Below, in pieces: positions 22,310 to 32,545 of a DNA stretch of 64,000 bases. Origin of the DNA: Aplysia californica (taxonomy: Eukaryota; Mollusca; Gastropoda; Aplysiida; Aplysiidae); contig NW_004797742.1 of the NCBI RefSeq assembly GCF_000002075.1, forward strand, positions 475,462 to 539,461. Direction: 5' to 3'. How positions within the stretch are numbered: the first letter of the stretch is position 1; the number at the start of each line of letters is the position of its first letter. A model generated the notes under the pieces. It did not search any database. It was not told the origin of the DNA and saw nothing but the letters and a program-made list of their open reading frames with translations. The position numbers and the translations under genes are program-made.

Positions 22310-22900
22310 TAGGCTACATCATAGGCCTAGATCTAGACAATCTAGATCTAGTCATAATTTAACACTTTGTCCATCCTGCCTCAGCATGGGCGTGGGGCGA
22401 CTGAGAGACGGACCAACAATGAGGACTGAGAATAAAATCAGACATCAGACTGAATTGAACAGTCTCCTCAACTAGAATCTTGAATCTAGATGTCTAGATT
22501 TAGATGTAGATTCTAGATCTAATCTATCTAGAATATAGATCTCGACATTATCTAGATGTAGAAGATCGAGAGTAGAATATAGATCTAGATATTATCTAGA
22601 TGTAGAAGATCGAGAGTAGACTATCTCTGGGTTGGGTATCACGAAAGTGTCTCCACTTCAATCATCACTCCAAACAAATCTAAGAAAATGAGGTGGTTAG
22701 ACTGGTAATTGTTTACTTTCTCGTGTTTAATTCAGGGGGAGGACTTCCTTAACGAGCGACCACTCTGAACTCTGTGAATATTATACTCAATGGCCATCAA
22801 AATTAGTGTAGAAGTAGAAGAAGGCCTAAAGCCAGAATGTTACTACATGATCTAGATCTCTAGATTAGATCTAGATTCGATGTGCCAGACCGCGACAGTT
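22310..22900. repeat. TCTAGATC-rich block with a tandem duplication
   Basis: Many TCTAGA/AGATCT hexamers. A unit of about 47 bp containing ATTATCTAGATGTAGAAGAT is repeated twice in tandem at about 22536-22623. No coding. Confidence 0.75.
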
Positions 22901-22949
22901 AATGAGGTCAAGAGGCTGCGACTCTCGTGCGTGAAGAAAACATGAATAG

Positions 22950-23383
22950 GCGTGTGTGGTCACATAACTGACCTATTTCTTCTCACTTCGGACGCTACTG
23001 CAGTGATCTCCTTTGATATGTGTTCTGGGATTAGGTCGAATCGCAATGCCCCTCGATTGCCCACAGTGCAGCAAGGTGCCGCGACCGCATTATTTTTTTT
23101 CTTCGGTCTGCAATTATGCCCTCGCCGCGTCATTTTGCCTGCCCAGTGCACGGCATTCGATGCTATGGTTCTTTGATAACACAGAGAGAAACTTACTTGC
23201 ATACATTGCTTGTTTTTCATTGTTTTCATTCATTCATGCATTCAGAATGACCACTCATTTTGAAAATAATGAAAAAATTTACTGTCCAAAAAACAAAATA
23301 CAAATATATAAGAAATGAAGTAGTAAAAGGTCTCTTACCCCCCCTCTCTCTCCTTCCCTCTCTCTAACACACACACACTCTCT

Positions 23384-23415
<32 letters not shown>

Positions 23416-23730
23416 TGTACACACATTAAATTAATAAACACATGCACGCATTCTCAAATGATAACAACAACAACAAAAAACTGATAACAAATGGTAACTG
23501 GTTACCAATAAAACATCAATGAAAGGAATATATTTCTCTTTCTCTCTCATACACACATGTACACCCCCCCCCCCCCAACACACACACACTCAAATGAATA
23601 CAGAAACATCAGTAAACTGACTAAAACAATGTAGTGCATTTCTCTCCCCCTCTCTCTTTCTCACTCTCTTTTCTAAATGCAAAAGTCACATGTGAAACCA
23701 TTTATACTTTCAATATCCACCTAGTGTACC
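22950..23730. other. microsatellite-rich stretch without a gene
   Basis: (CT)n and (CA)n tracts at 23340-23420, a poly-C run near 23566-23576 and CT-rich sequence at 23640-23675. The open frame at 23013-23318 has no recognisable similarity. Confidence 0.6.
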
Positions 23731-23989
23731 TGTGACATGGACAATAAATTTATATTTTTTACACAGAGGTGAAATGGTACCATGCAAGGCACATTTCACA
23801 CTGTATCCATCTATCCCCTCCCCAGACTCATTGCTACACACAGGACACACACTCCCAACACGTGCCATGGACAGTTCGATTTCATTCCCAAGACTGTCGT
23901 CAGATAAAATATCATCTGAATGGTCATCCTAAATCATTTCTGTCTTCATCATCGGACGTTTCTGAGTTATACTTCTGGCTCTTTCTTTT

Positions 23990-24442
23990 TTATCTTTCCA
24001 AAATAGACCTTAACTGTTTGTTTTCGTGCTTCTTCTTCTCTGCCATCTCTCTCTTCGCTTTTTTCTGCGCCTTCTGTTTCTGTCTCTCTAGTTGTTGCTT
24101 CTTTTTTTCTTCTTCACACTGCGGCGATTGCCTTTTCTTTTCTTCATTTTGCTTTTTCTTTTCCTCATTCTGTTGTTTCTTTTCTTCAGCCTCTCTCTTC
24201 TTTCTCTCCAATTCCACTTTCTGCTCTGCCTTCTTCCTTGTTTCATCAACCTCTGTCTGTTCCTTTTCTTTCAGTAGTATGATAATTTCGTCCACACTCA
24301 TGAATTCGGGCATTTTTTGCCCTTTTCTTTTCCTCTCTGCCCTCTTACTGGTCTCTGGTGTTGGGGCTCTGAGGGCGTCTTGTGGGGTCTGTAAAACTGG
24401 TTCAGCAGGCCTGGGGGTGGTTAGTTCAGTGTAGTAAACCTT
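23990..24442 (-). pseudogene. in-frame C-terminal extension after the transposase TGA
   Basis: The same reading frame stays open for 150 codons after the TGA at 24443-24445, from KVYYTELTTPRPAEPVLQTP through APTPETSKRAERKRKGQKMP and EFMSVDEIIILLKEKE to a long Lys/Glu/Gln-rich coiled coil ending RSILER. This suggests the ancestral protein was about 150 residues longer and a point change created the stop, or that the stop is occasionally read through. An internal ATG at 24313 would allow a 107-residue separate product. Confidence 0.55.
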
Positions 24443-25900
24443 TCACAGGTCAAATAGAGGATCACCTGGGCTGCCATTCTCAAGCCGTTTGAAATATCCC
24501 TGAAGGGTATTGGCATCTACCCGATTGCATATCATGGCGAATTTTTGTAGGGTGTTTCCAAGGGTAGATGCAGGGGATTCTGATGAAGATGAGGCTGAGA
24601 CTGCTCGGGTGACACACGCTGAGGGAGCTGGTGAGACACAGGCTGAGGCTGCTGGTGAGACACAGGCTGAGGGAGCTGTGGAGACACACTCTGAGGAAGC
24701 TGTGGAGAGACACTCTGAGGAAGCTGTGGAGACACACTCTGAGGAAGCTGTGGAGACGCACTCTGAAGAAGCTGGGGAGACACACTCTGAGGAAGCTGTG
24801 GAGACACACTCTGAGGAAGCTCGGGAGGCACACTCTGAGGGAGCTGGGGAGACACAAGCTGAGGCTGCTGGTGAAGCAGTGATGAGGGGTGGTGGTGATG
24901 GTGTGTAACTGGCAAGGGTTGCAGGTGGAGGTGATCTCACCACTAGCTCTCTTAAGTCCACGCTGTTGAAGTCCAGTGGGAAGATCCCACTTTTCCTGAA
25001 GGCAGTGGGGCAGAGGGGCTTTTCCGTTGTCTTCATGTATGCTTTCTTGAAGACAGCAGCGAAGTTTCTTTTTGTCACCACTTCTCCTTTAAAATTTTGT
25101 TCCCTCGCTGCTGTCTTCCATTCCGCCTTCATCGTCTTGAAGACGGCGACATCAAGTGGTTGCATGATGTGGCTTATGTGTGCGGGGAGACAATACAAGA
25201 CTATACTGTTCTCCTGGCAGAGCTGAGAGGCCCTAAGTGACTGGTGGCTCACATGGCCATCCAGAAGCAGCAACACAGGCTTCTTCAAAGCTGCAGTATC
25301 CGGAATGAACACATTCTCCAACCAGTCACCAAAGACCTCTTCATTTATCCCTCCGTTGGATGAGCGGGCGACAAAGGACTCCTGGAAGACGTCTTGGGGA
25401 CGGAAACCATGGAACTGTGTGCCGGGGAAGATGAGCATTGGCTTGGTGTAGTGGCCCACGGCGTTTGCACACACCAAGGCAGTGATCGTTTTTTGGGTCT
25501 CACTGCCAACTTCGTACGTATACTTGTTGTTCATGTCCCCGAGGACTCTCCCAGAAGTCGCATCCACAGCGAAGCCCGACTCGTCTGCGTTAAAAATCCT
25601 GCCCGGTTCTTGTAGGATGGTGGGGTCAATGGATTTGATTGTGTCGCTGAAGCGAGCGAACCACCCCTCAACAGCTTCAGCTGTAAGGCTCGCCCGGAGA
25701 ATGCCAAGCTTCTGTGACTTCCTGAACGTGATGGTTGGGTGCCGCTGGCGGAACAGCCGAAACCACTTGTCACTTGGCTTGTTGTCTGGCCAAGATGTCT
25801 CCCTGCCTCGAACGTCGAGGAACCCTTTCACAGTTAAAAGCAGCTCCTCCTTAGTGCGGCTGAAGCCAGCATTGGCCATTCGGAAGAGCCACTCCACAAC
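24443..25900 (-). CDS. pogo-like transposase exon 2
   Basis: VVEWLFRMANAGFSRTKEEL through GSPGDPLFDL and TGA. Contains the second DNA-binding domain, the catalytic core and the repeat linker. Confidence 0.9.
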   Translation of the reverse strand, partial: VVEWLFRMANAGFSRTKEELLLTVKGFLDVRGRETSWPDNKPSDKWFRLFRQRHPTITFRKSQKLGILRASLTAEAVEGWFARFSDTIKSIDPTILQEPGRIFNADESGFAVDATSGRVLGDMNNKYTYEVGSETQKTITALVCANAVGHYTKPMLIFPGTQFHGFRPQDVFQESFVARSSNGGINEEVFGDWLENVFIPDTAALKKPVLLLLDGHVSHQSLRASQLCQENSIVLYCLPAHISHIMQPLDVAVFKTMKAEWKTAAREQNFKGEVVTKRNFAAVFKKAYMKTTEKPLCPTAFRKSGIFPLDFNSVDLRELVVRSPPPATLASYTPSPPPLITASPAASACVSPAPSECASRASSECVSTASSECVSPASSECVSTASSECVSTASSECLSTASSECVSTAPSACVSPAASACVSPAPSACVTRAVSASSSSESPASTLGNTLQKFAMICNRVDANTLQGYFKRLENGSPGDPLFDL

Positions 25901-26412
25901 CTGTCAGGTGAAAGACAAAGAAAAGTTTGATTAGTTTTTAAAAATCTGGAGAGATCTGTTAACATGATTTTGCAAGAAAGGATAAAATGCACAGAATCAT
26001 CAGCATGACAAATATTACCATCATTTTTTTCCTGAGTAGGGAGGAAAATGATAATGCACTGAAACACACAAAATCTGGAAGAGAAAAGTGGTTGGATTAC
26101 ATACCGTACATAAACATGTGATAGATATTGTACACATTATGGATTTAAGATCCATCCCAGATTTTTCCCAGGTAGACAAGAAAGTATTATCTGATCTTAT
26201 CTTACCTCTTTCTCTTCTTCTGGTGTAAGCACCGTTTTATGGGACGGGACAATTTTGCGTCGGCCCGACAGCTTGTCTGAAAAAGTCCCCCAAGGGATCC
26301 CATACATTTTTGCTGCCTGAGATTTTTTCATGCCATTGGCAACTGCATCCATAGCCAGGCGAAGGTCCTCCTCTCTCCATTTGGGGAAATACTGGTTCCG
26401 TTTTTGAGACAT
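24443..26412 (-). CDS. pogo/Tigger-like transposase (2 exons)
   Basis: Exon 1 is 26206-26412 (69 codons) and exon 2 is 24443-25900 (485 codons plus TGA), joined in phase 0 by GAG|GTAAGA and CACCTGACAG. The 554-residue product has a Psq-type helix-turn-helix at about residues 10-50 (LAMDAVANGMKKSQAAKMYG), a CENP-B-type second helix-turn-helix around 70-130 (GFSRTKEELLLTV), then a DDE_1 catalytic core with Asp175 (FNADESGF), Asp283 (LLLDGHVSH) and Asp319 (HIMQPLDVAVF). The last two are 36 residues apart, as in the DDD class of pogo. The C-terminal linker is an 8-residue repeat rich in Ser, Cys, Glu, Val and Thr. It would cut and paste its own element in the nucleus. All catalytic residues are present and the frame is open. 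No terminal inverted repeats were found. A domesticated host gene is possible but unproven. Confidence 0.88.
24620..24870 (-). repeat. 24-bp coding minisatellite
   Basis: About ten tandem units around GAGACACACTCTGAGGAAGC, encoding SECVSTAS-like octapeptides. Several other frames on both strands are also open across it, simply because the period is a multiple of three. Confidence 0.85.
26206..26412 (-). CDS. pogo-like transposase exon 1
   Basis: MSQKRNQYFPKWREEDLRLA ... GRRKIVPSHKTVLTPEEEKE. It encodes the N-terminal DNA-binding helix-turn-helix. This ATG was chosen because the family pattern starts near it; an upstream in-frame ATG at 26436 would add eight residues. Confidence 0.82.
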
Positions 26413-26439
26413 TCTGGGGATAACAAAGTGTTTCAAAAG

Positions 26440-27046
26440 AATTCATGAAGTCTTGAAAATTTTGTTTGAAGGGGCAAATAAAAAGTTTGCCCCCAACCCC
26501 CTTAAAAAAAACAAGATTTAAACCAAAAAAAGCTACAAGAATGAAAAAACTAGAAGTCAAAATCAAAGTAAAAATGTTTGCCCTGATGAAGATAAAGAAA
26601 AAAGCGGGTGTCTAAAAGCGCGCTCGTCAAAAAAAAACAAACACCCAAAGTGGTCTAAAACAATTAAGAGTCGTACACCGTCTCCAGTTTTGGGACAGCA
26701 AAACCGCCAAAATAACGATGCAAGAAAGAAAGACTGGCACAAAACAAAGGACCGTAAAAATAGATCTAGAATAGGCCTCTAGCTAATCTTTTAACAACAT
26801 ATATTGTTGACTTGTAAAATTTTTACCGTGAACACAGTAACACCCAGTGAACCCTGACCGCAGCGCGGAAGCAGCACCGCGGTGTGGAACAATACAATAA
26901 ATATAATGCCATCACAGCAACATTTTCCTCTGAACTAAAAAAAAATGCACAAATTACAAAATCATCTTGCACAGTTACTTTTTAGTCTTTCATGCACCAA
27001 TTGTGACACAAAGAACATCGTAAGTAAACTCGCAATAAAACGGAGT
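26440..27046. other. no gene recognised
   Basis: A-rich stretch upstream of the transposase; no terminal inverted repeat of that element was identified here. Confidence 0.45.
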
Positions 27047-27570
27047 GGTTATCCGTACAATTGTGCGAACAACTCTGTCTAGTTGTCCGTACAACATTGT
27101 ACGCACAATTGCTACACAATTGTACGAATAATTGCTACAGTTATAGTTCATGCCCACAGGCCTGCATGTTCTGTCATAGTAGATCAGTGTTTCCAATATT
27201 CCGCCAGCGGAAATATTTTTAATTTTCCGTCAGACCTCATCTGCCGATCTGATGCCCGCCACTTCATTGATGGTGTCCCCCCATGTAAAAAAACAACTAC
27301 GTCGAATCTAGATCTAGATCTAAAAATGTGTTGCGTTGAAACCGTGCTGTAAAAATATTTAAGCTTAATCCACCTCATTCTGTTGATAGTTCTGATAGCC
27401 GAAATGACAGCATGCCAGCGTTTGAAGAATATATTATGAGTGTGGGTCCGAATCACGGTTCCCCCATAATTGTTAGTTTTGACTTTTGAATTGTAAAAGT
27501 GACCGTTCGTGACCTGCCCCAGTGTGCTGGCCAAACTTTCTAGGCTCCCGCAGGGATTTTTATTGTTTCA

Positions 27571-28147
27571 TTTTTAAAAAGGCGTCTCTATTTCTCTGAA
27601 CGTTCGGGAAAATAAACTTGCACTTTATTTCTCCAAATGGTTTCCGTTCTCGAGATTTGTTGATAATAAGCGAATGGAGTGGCCCGTGTTTGTGTGTGCG
27701 TGTGTCATGTTTGTGGCTGTGTGTGTGTGTGAGTGTTTGTGTGAGTGTGTGTAAGCAGTGAGGGGTGGAGGGATTTTTTTTTTACATCAAGGATTTTAGT
27801 TTTCGCTGGGTGACTAAATGCAAAATAAGTTACTGCCAAGGTCAAGCAGTCTTGTTTTCTTGCAGTACCTTTTGAAGATATTTTCAAATGAAGTATAGTC
27901 CGGGAACGTTGCCCCAACCACAACTGAAGTATCTGAATATTCAGACATTTAAAAATCTCTAGCTCTAGAAATTAAATTAGATGCAAAAAATGCTTCTTCC
28001 CAGTCCTCGCAGAATGGCAGAATGAAAGGATGGCGCTTAAATCTCACAAATAACCCAAAAATCTCGAAATCGGAAACCGTTCGGAGAAATAAGTCCAACT
28101 TTATTTTCCCGAACGTTCGAAGAAATGGTCACTTCGTTTTTTTAAAT
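27571..28147. mobile_element. about 0.58-kb inverted-repeat element
   Basis: GAACGTTCGGGAAAATAAAC on the left pairs with the reverse complement of the right arm (GAACGTTCGGGAAAATAAAG). Similarity runs about 75 bp, including TTTCTCC, GGTTTCCG and TCGAGATTT. Outer limits are approximate. A (TG)n tract lies inside at 27690-27755. Confidence 0.65.
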
Positions 28148-28556
28148 CTTGAGAGTATGCACGCATGTCTTCACCAAAACCCTAGACAAGTGTAGGCCTA
28201 TATTCTGAATTCGGAAAAGAATTCAATTCACTTGCCAGAGTAGTATGTTTCTAAAAATAATAGCCTTAACTGAAAACTGTTTAATGAAATTTCATAATGT
28301 TAGTAATATAGTTTGTCATTGCAAAGTTAGAATTGGCATTTGTATGACATCATTAACAACACAAAAAACATGTTATCCCTAACGGAACCCACGATTATTT
28401 TTAAGGCACTCAGTGCCTTGACCCTAGGCTTATTTTTTTTCTTATTTTTGATTGATTACCATTCAAGAGTAAAATTTTCCACTACAGAACCAATAAGTAG
28501 CAACAAAGGGTGACTCTATTTGCTCAAAAGATAAAGTTTTCCCCCAAATCGACAAT

Positions 28557-28863
28557 GGGAGTGTACACAGACCCGGCAACCGGGAACAAAGTCACAAAGT
28601 ATACAGATGAACGATCGTTTTTCCTCCGTTTTGGAGTTGGAGGAATCACAAATTTGAAGGAAAGAACAATGTTATAATTTCAATCCAGCTGTCAGCCTCT
28701 TTATTTCTCTCTCTCTCTCTCTCTGTATCGTTCGCATTCTCTTTTTCTTTGTTTGTCTCTGTCTTTCTTTCTCCCAACCTATTTCCCACTCTATCTTTCT
28801 CTCGTTCCCTCCTGCCAACTGGGGCATGTCATACATTTTGCTAGCATTTCCCCCTGCTCTCTC

Positions 28864-28902
<39 letters not shown>

Positions 28903-29008
28903 TACCGGATCTGGGTGCTGAAACTTTCCAAAATCACAAAAGAGTTCCCCTACCGGGTCTGTATACTTTGTGACTTTGTTCCCGGTAACCAAGTCTGTAA
29001 ACACTTCG
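28557..29008. mobile_element. 452-bp Merlin-like MITE with 9-bp target duplication
   Basis: Perfect flanking duplication ATCGACAAT (28548-28556 and 29009-29017). Ends are GGGAGTGTACACAGACCCGG and, reversed, CGAAGTGTTTACAGACTTGG; the inverted repeat continues through AACCGGGAACAAAGTCACAA, about 52 bp in all. The 9-bp duplication and the AGTGT end resemble the Merlin element at 20123. The interior is CT-rich and CA-rich, with no coding. Confidence 0.8.
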
Positions 29009-29017
29009 ATCGACAAT

Positions 29018-29300
29018 AGTCGCCTCCGTTGGCGATTTTAGTCGCCTTGTCACCCTTGTGCGCTCAGCAGAGTGAGAGAGGGAGGCGAGTTTTGTCACCT
29101 GGAGCGCTCAGTGACAGCAGGGGTCCTTTGATGCCCGAAACAAAATAAAAAGGGCGGAAACAAAAAAAAAAACGGGAGAGAATCGTAGGCTGTCATTCTC
29201 ACCCCTATATAGTATCAATTTTATTCTCATCCGGGGTGAGAATAACATCCAGTTTATCCTCACCCCGGGTGAAAATAATCACTCCGTTCCCTTTTAGGCC
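29018..29300. repeat. interspersed repeat shared with 33200-33420
   Basis: Begins with GGCGATTTTAGTCGCC, a hairpin, and includes GGGAGGCGAGTTTTGTCACC, AGGGGTCCTTTGATGCCCGA and two GGTGAGAATA-type palindromes. The second copy is at 33200-33420 in the same orientation. The 28557-29008 MITE inserted at or next to its left edge. Confidence 0.75.
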
Positions 29301-29864
29301 TACCAACTGAGGCCTCGTTTAAGATATAAATTAATATTGATGCTCAACCCAGGGGAGAACCAATTGGATGACTAGATCTAGTGATCTAATCTAGGCTTAT
29401 TTTTACCAACATCTCTAAAATTCGAATAATTGTACGAATAACTGTCTGGTTATTCAAACAATTGTACTAATAACTAGTTAGAGTTGTACGCACTATTGTA
29501 CCAATAACCGCAGCCCAATAAAAAATATAATTTAAAAAATCAAACTCACCTCTGAAATCTTGAAAGCGAAGTCAAAATTTGTACGAACAGAAACTCTTCA
29601 CATTCTCAGTTAAACCTTCGTACTGTTGAACTGGTTGTGAAAGGAAAGAGAGCAGACGATCGCAAGGGACATTACTGCAGTTTCAAAATTATCAAAACAA
29701 AAGCAGACGGTTAGAAATCGGCGCTCCAGTACAATTGCAATCATGTTTGACACTCATTTTGACCCCACCAACAATTACTCTTGGTTCCAAACGATTACTA
29801 TTTGATTTTTGATGCGCATGCCAATAGGCCTATGGAGAGATAGCCAATCAAACCTAAGTGCAAA

Positions 29865-30383
29865 CAGAGTGTCTACGTACACGGTAACGGACACCTAGTC
29901 GTACCTAGTCTCAGTATCTACGTACACGGTAACCGGAACGAAAATAAATCAATATTTGTCCTGTGTTGTCACTTGCTGAAAAAAAAAGAAAGTCATAAGC
30001 GTCTTGTCAGGCTCGCCATCGTGACCAGTTAGTGAACCTGCGCATGTGCATCACATTGTGAGTACCGGTTGGAGTCACTAAAGTTCATTCAACAAAGTCT
30101 GTGCGCTGCGAAGTAGAGGAGCGCTCCGGAATGGGGGGATTATTGATTTCTTTTTAAAGGTACAGTTGGGGGAGGGGTGGGGATGAAGGCAACACCAGAT
30201 GACAAAAATTGAACTTGGAGACTACATGCCCGGTTGCCGGTTACCGTGTACGTAGTGCTAGATATTGAGGCTACATGCCCGGTTACCGTGTACGTGACAC
30301 TGAGACTACGTGCCCGGTTGCCGGTTACCGTGTACTTAGACACTAAGGCTAGGTGCCCGGTTACCGTGTACGTAGACACTCCG
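29865..30383. mobile_element. 519-bp Merlin-derived MITE with expanded end repeats
   Basis: The left end AGAGTGTCTACGTACACGGT is identical to the left end of the Merlin transposon. The right end (30219-30383) carries four tandem copies of the GGTTACCGTGTACGTAGACA block instead of two. No transposase; no clear target duplication. Confidence 0.75.
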
Positions 30384-30601
30384 ATAACTTAATAAGTAAA
30401 ACAAACAAAGGGCCTAGAAGCCACACTATCAATGCCAAAAATAGCAAAAAAGCCGATATTGCGCACTGAAACGGACTGCACAAATTTGGTCTGCTTCAGT
30501 GCGCAACCCTATCTGGCATGTTCCTGGGCATTAAGAAGCAGCCTGCGATAGTATTTATCGATTCTAGTATACATTCTACGATACATTAGAGCTAGATTAG
30601 C

Positions 30602-31273
30602 GGTGCTTTTTCGGTAGTTCCCACCCCCCTTATTTGAGCCTTACCTACATCTAGATATCTAGATCTAGATCTATATGTTTGATTCGCGGTGAGCTAAGAT
30701 ATCAAACCTAACAACTGCAAAACATTAAATTATTCTCACCCGCCCGGAAGTTCTCGCAAGATCTACTCCTCCCCTCTTCTCTCTCTCTCTGTCTCTTTCT
30801 GAATACTGTCTATCGGTGAGGACGATCAAATTGACCAAAACAAAGTTAAAAAATGATGTTAAAACACAAAAGTAAATTAATTTGGTTGTCTACAAAGATG
30901 CTACGGCTATTTAACTTTACGAATCGAGCCGAACTACGCGGGTCGCCATTTTGTTTTGTTCTCTCTCTTTCTCTCTCTCCACTGCCCACAGACAAAATTG
31001 TACGCTTTTAGTAGGCTACAAGTACAGTTGTAATGGAACGTTTGTTCACAACACAGAATTCTACAATTTTTCTGTTATCACAGTGTAGAATTTTGTGGTT
31101 TAGGGTGAACGCAAAATTTGTTGGCCTAGATCTAGGCTATAACGGTGAACGCGCACCGGGTGAGAATAGCCAAAAGACTCGCCGGCACTATTCTCATCCC
31201 GGGTGAGAATAGAGGTGGCCGTGGCCCAAACCCGTGAATAAAATTGCGGGGTGGGAACTACCGAAAAAGCGCC
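30602..31273. mobile_element. 672-bp inverted-repeat element with 8-bp target duplication
   Basis: Flanked by AGATTAGC at 30594-30601 and 31274-31281. Terminal inverted repeats of about 26 bp: GGTGCTTTTTCGGTAGTTCC and GGCGCTTTTTCGGTAGTTCC, both followed by CACCCC. The interior includes CT-rich sequence and a TATTCTCACCC/GGGTGAGAATA palindrome. No transposase. A related end occurs at 33053-33072. Confidence 0.78.
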
Positions 31274-31364
31274 AGATTAGCTAGATCTAGATGTGCTAAA
31301 TAATCGACTACTCAAGCGCTTAGTCAATTGACCGATACCGGTTACGAAAACCATTAAGGAAGAG

Positions 31365-31477
31365 GCTAGCCGTACTTAATGGCGGCTAGACTGGCAGTCT
31401 AGCCGTACTTAAGTACGGCTAGACTGTGAGTCTAGCTGTACTTAAGTACGGCTAGACTCACAGTCTAGCCGTACTTA
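31365..31477. repeat. hairpin array 1 (33-bp units)
   Basis: A half unit, then three tandem 33-bp units, each a 15-bp arm, a 3-nt loop (GGC, GTG, CAC) and the complementary arm. Confidence 0.9.
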
Positions 31478-31657
31478 TTCTTAATATGATGGCTAGACTG
31501 ACCATTTACAAAAAAAAGGCCTACTGAATTGTAAATATACATTTTTAGTGTGCAGTACCTAAAGTATTTGTATTTGAGACAAAACCAGGTTCCTTAATGA
31601 CAGTGCATGTATTTTAAACCTCCTGTTTTCTAATGTAAATAGGGCCTAAGATAAGAT

Positions 31658-31790
31658 AAGTACGGCTAGACTGGCAGTCTAGCCGTACTTAAGTACGGCT
31701 AGACTTCTTGTCTAGCCGTACTTAAGTACGGGTAGACAGCCAGGCTAGCCGTACTTAAGGACGGCTAGACTGTCAGTCTAGCCGTACTTA
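31658..31790. repeat. hairpin array 2 (33-bp units)
   Basis: Four tandem 33-bp units with loops GGC, TCT, GCC and GTC. The array plus about 120 bp of flank repeats array 1 and its flank (both contain CCTAAAGTATTTGTATTT), so it is a higher-order duplication. Confidence 0.9.
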
Positions 31791-32057
31791 ATATTGATGG
31801 CTGAATTGTAAATGAAAATTTTAGTTTGCAATGAATGCCTAAAGTATTTGTATTTCAGACAAAACCAAAAGGTGCCTTACTGACTTGCGTGTATTTAAAC
31901 CTGAATAATTATTAGATCTAGATCTAATGAGACCACATGCCGTTAAACTTAGAAGAAATGACGCATCTTTCTGATTGGCTGCTTATTTTAGTAATGTGAT
32001 GTCATCACTTCCTGGGATACCCAAACATGGAACGATGTGTTTTCGGTAACATTTCGG

Positions 32058-32300
32058 ATTTTCTAGATCTAGATCTAGATCTAGATCTAGAATCTAGATC
32101 TAGATCTAGAATCTAGCTAGATCTATTTAGACTATTAGGCCTACCTGGACATGATGGAAGACCGCACGAAAATTGCCGTAAAGACGCAGGAGGACTAGAT
32201 CTAGATAATATCTAGATCTAGATATAGATCTAGATCTAGATCTAGATATCTAAATTTAGATCTAGATCTAGATCTAGATATCTAAATTTAGATCTACCAA
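32058..32300. repeat. TCTAGATC microsatellite array
   Basis: The densest block of the self-complementary AGATCT/TCTAGA hexamer in the window. Confidence 0.92.
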
Positions 32301-32454
32301 CTCCCCCCCCTCCTGCATTTTTAATCACTAATACATTTTTAAAAATAAACAACAACTTCAAAGTCAAAGCAACTCTACAAATTTGAAATTAGGCCTATAA
32401 TTTATGGAACTGTTGGTCAGTCGGGAGGAGGAAAAGAGAAAAAAAAACTGTCCG

Positions 32455-32545
32455 GGACCGGAATCGAACCGCTCCAAAAGTCATTGCTCGACATCAAACG
32501 CAGACGCGCTATCAAATCAGCTATCAGAAATTCCGAGAAATTTGT
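32455..32545 (-). repeat. tRNA-like sequence, probable SINE head or tRNA pseudogene
   Basis: Minus strand: ATAGCTGATTTGATAGCGCG (A-box-like), then GAGCGGTTCGATTCCGGT (B-box GGTTCGATTCC), then a long T-run (pol III-like terminator). The acceptor arms do not pair, so it is not a functional tRNA. Confidence 0.45.

Larger units (their letters stand above)
27047..29509. mobile_element. about 2.46-kb region bounded by long inverted repeats
   Basis: The left end starts GGTTATCCGTACAATTGTGC, and the reverse complement of the right end starts GGTTATTGGTACAATAGTGC. Similarity continues about 85 bp through AACTCT and several GTACAATTGT blocks. No target duplication and no transposase were recognised. 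The interior holds other nested elements (27571-28147 and 28557-29008). Confidence 0.6.

Noticed and set aside
23769-24434. 221-codon plus-strand frame, Ser/Phe-rich
   Set aside because: Antisense shadow of the Lys/Glu coiled-coil extension of the pogo-like transposase.
24480-24915. Several overlapping open frames on both strands
   Set aside because: They result from the 24-bp minisatellite, whose period is a multiple of three and keeps other frames open.
31365-31790. CRISPR-like array
   Set aside because: Units are hairpins with no unique spacers, in an animal genome, inside a transposable element with a target duplication.
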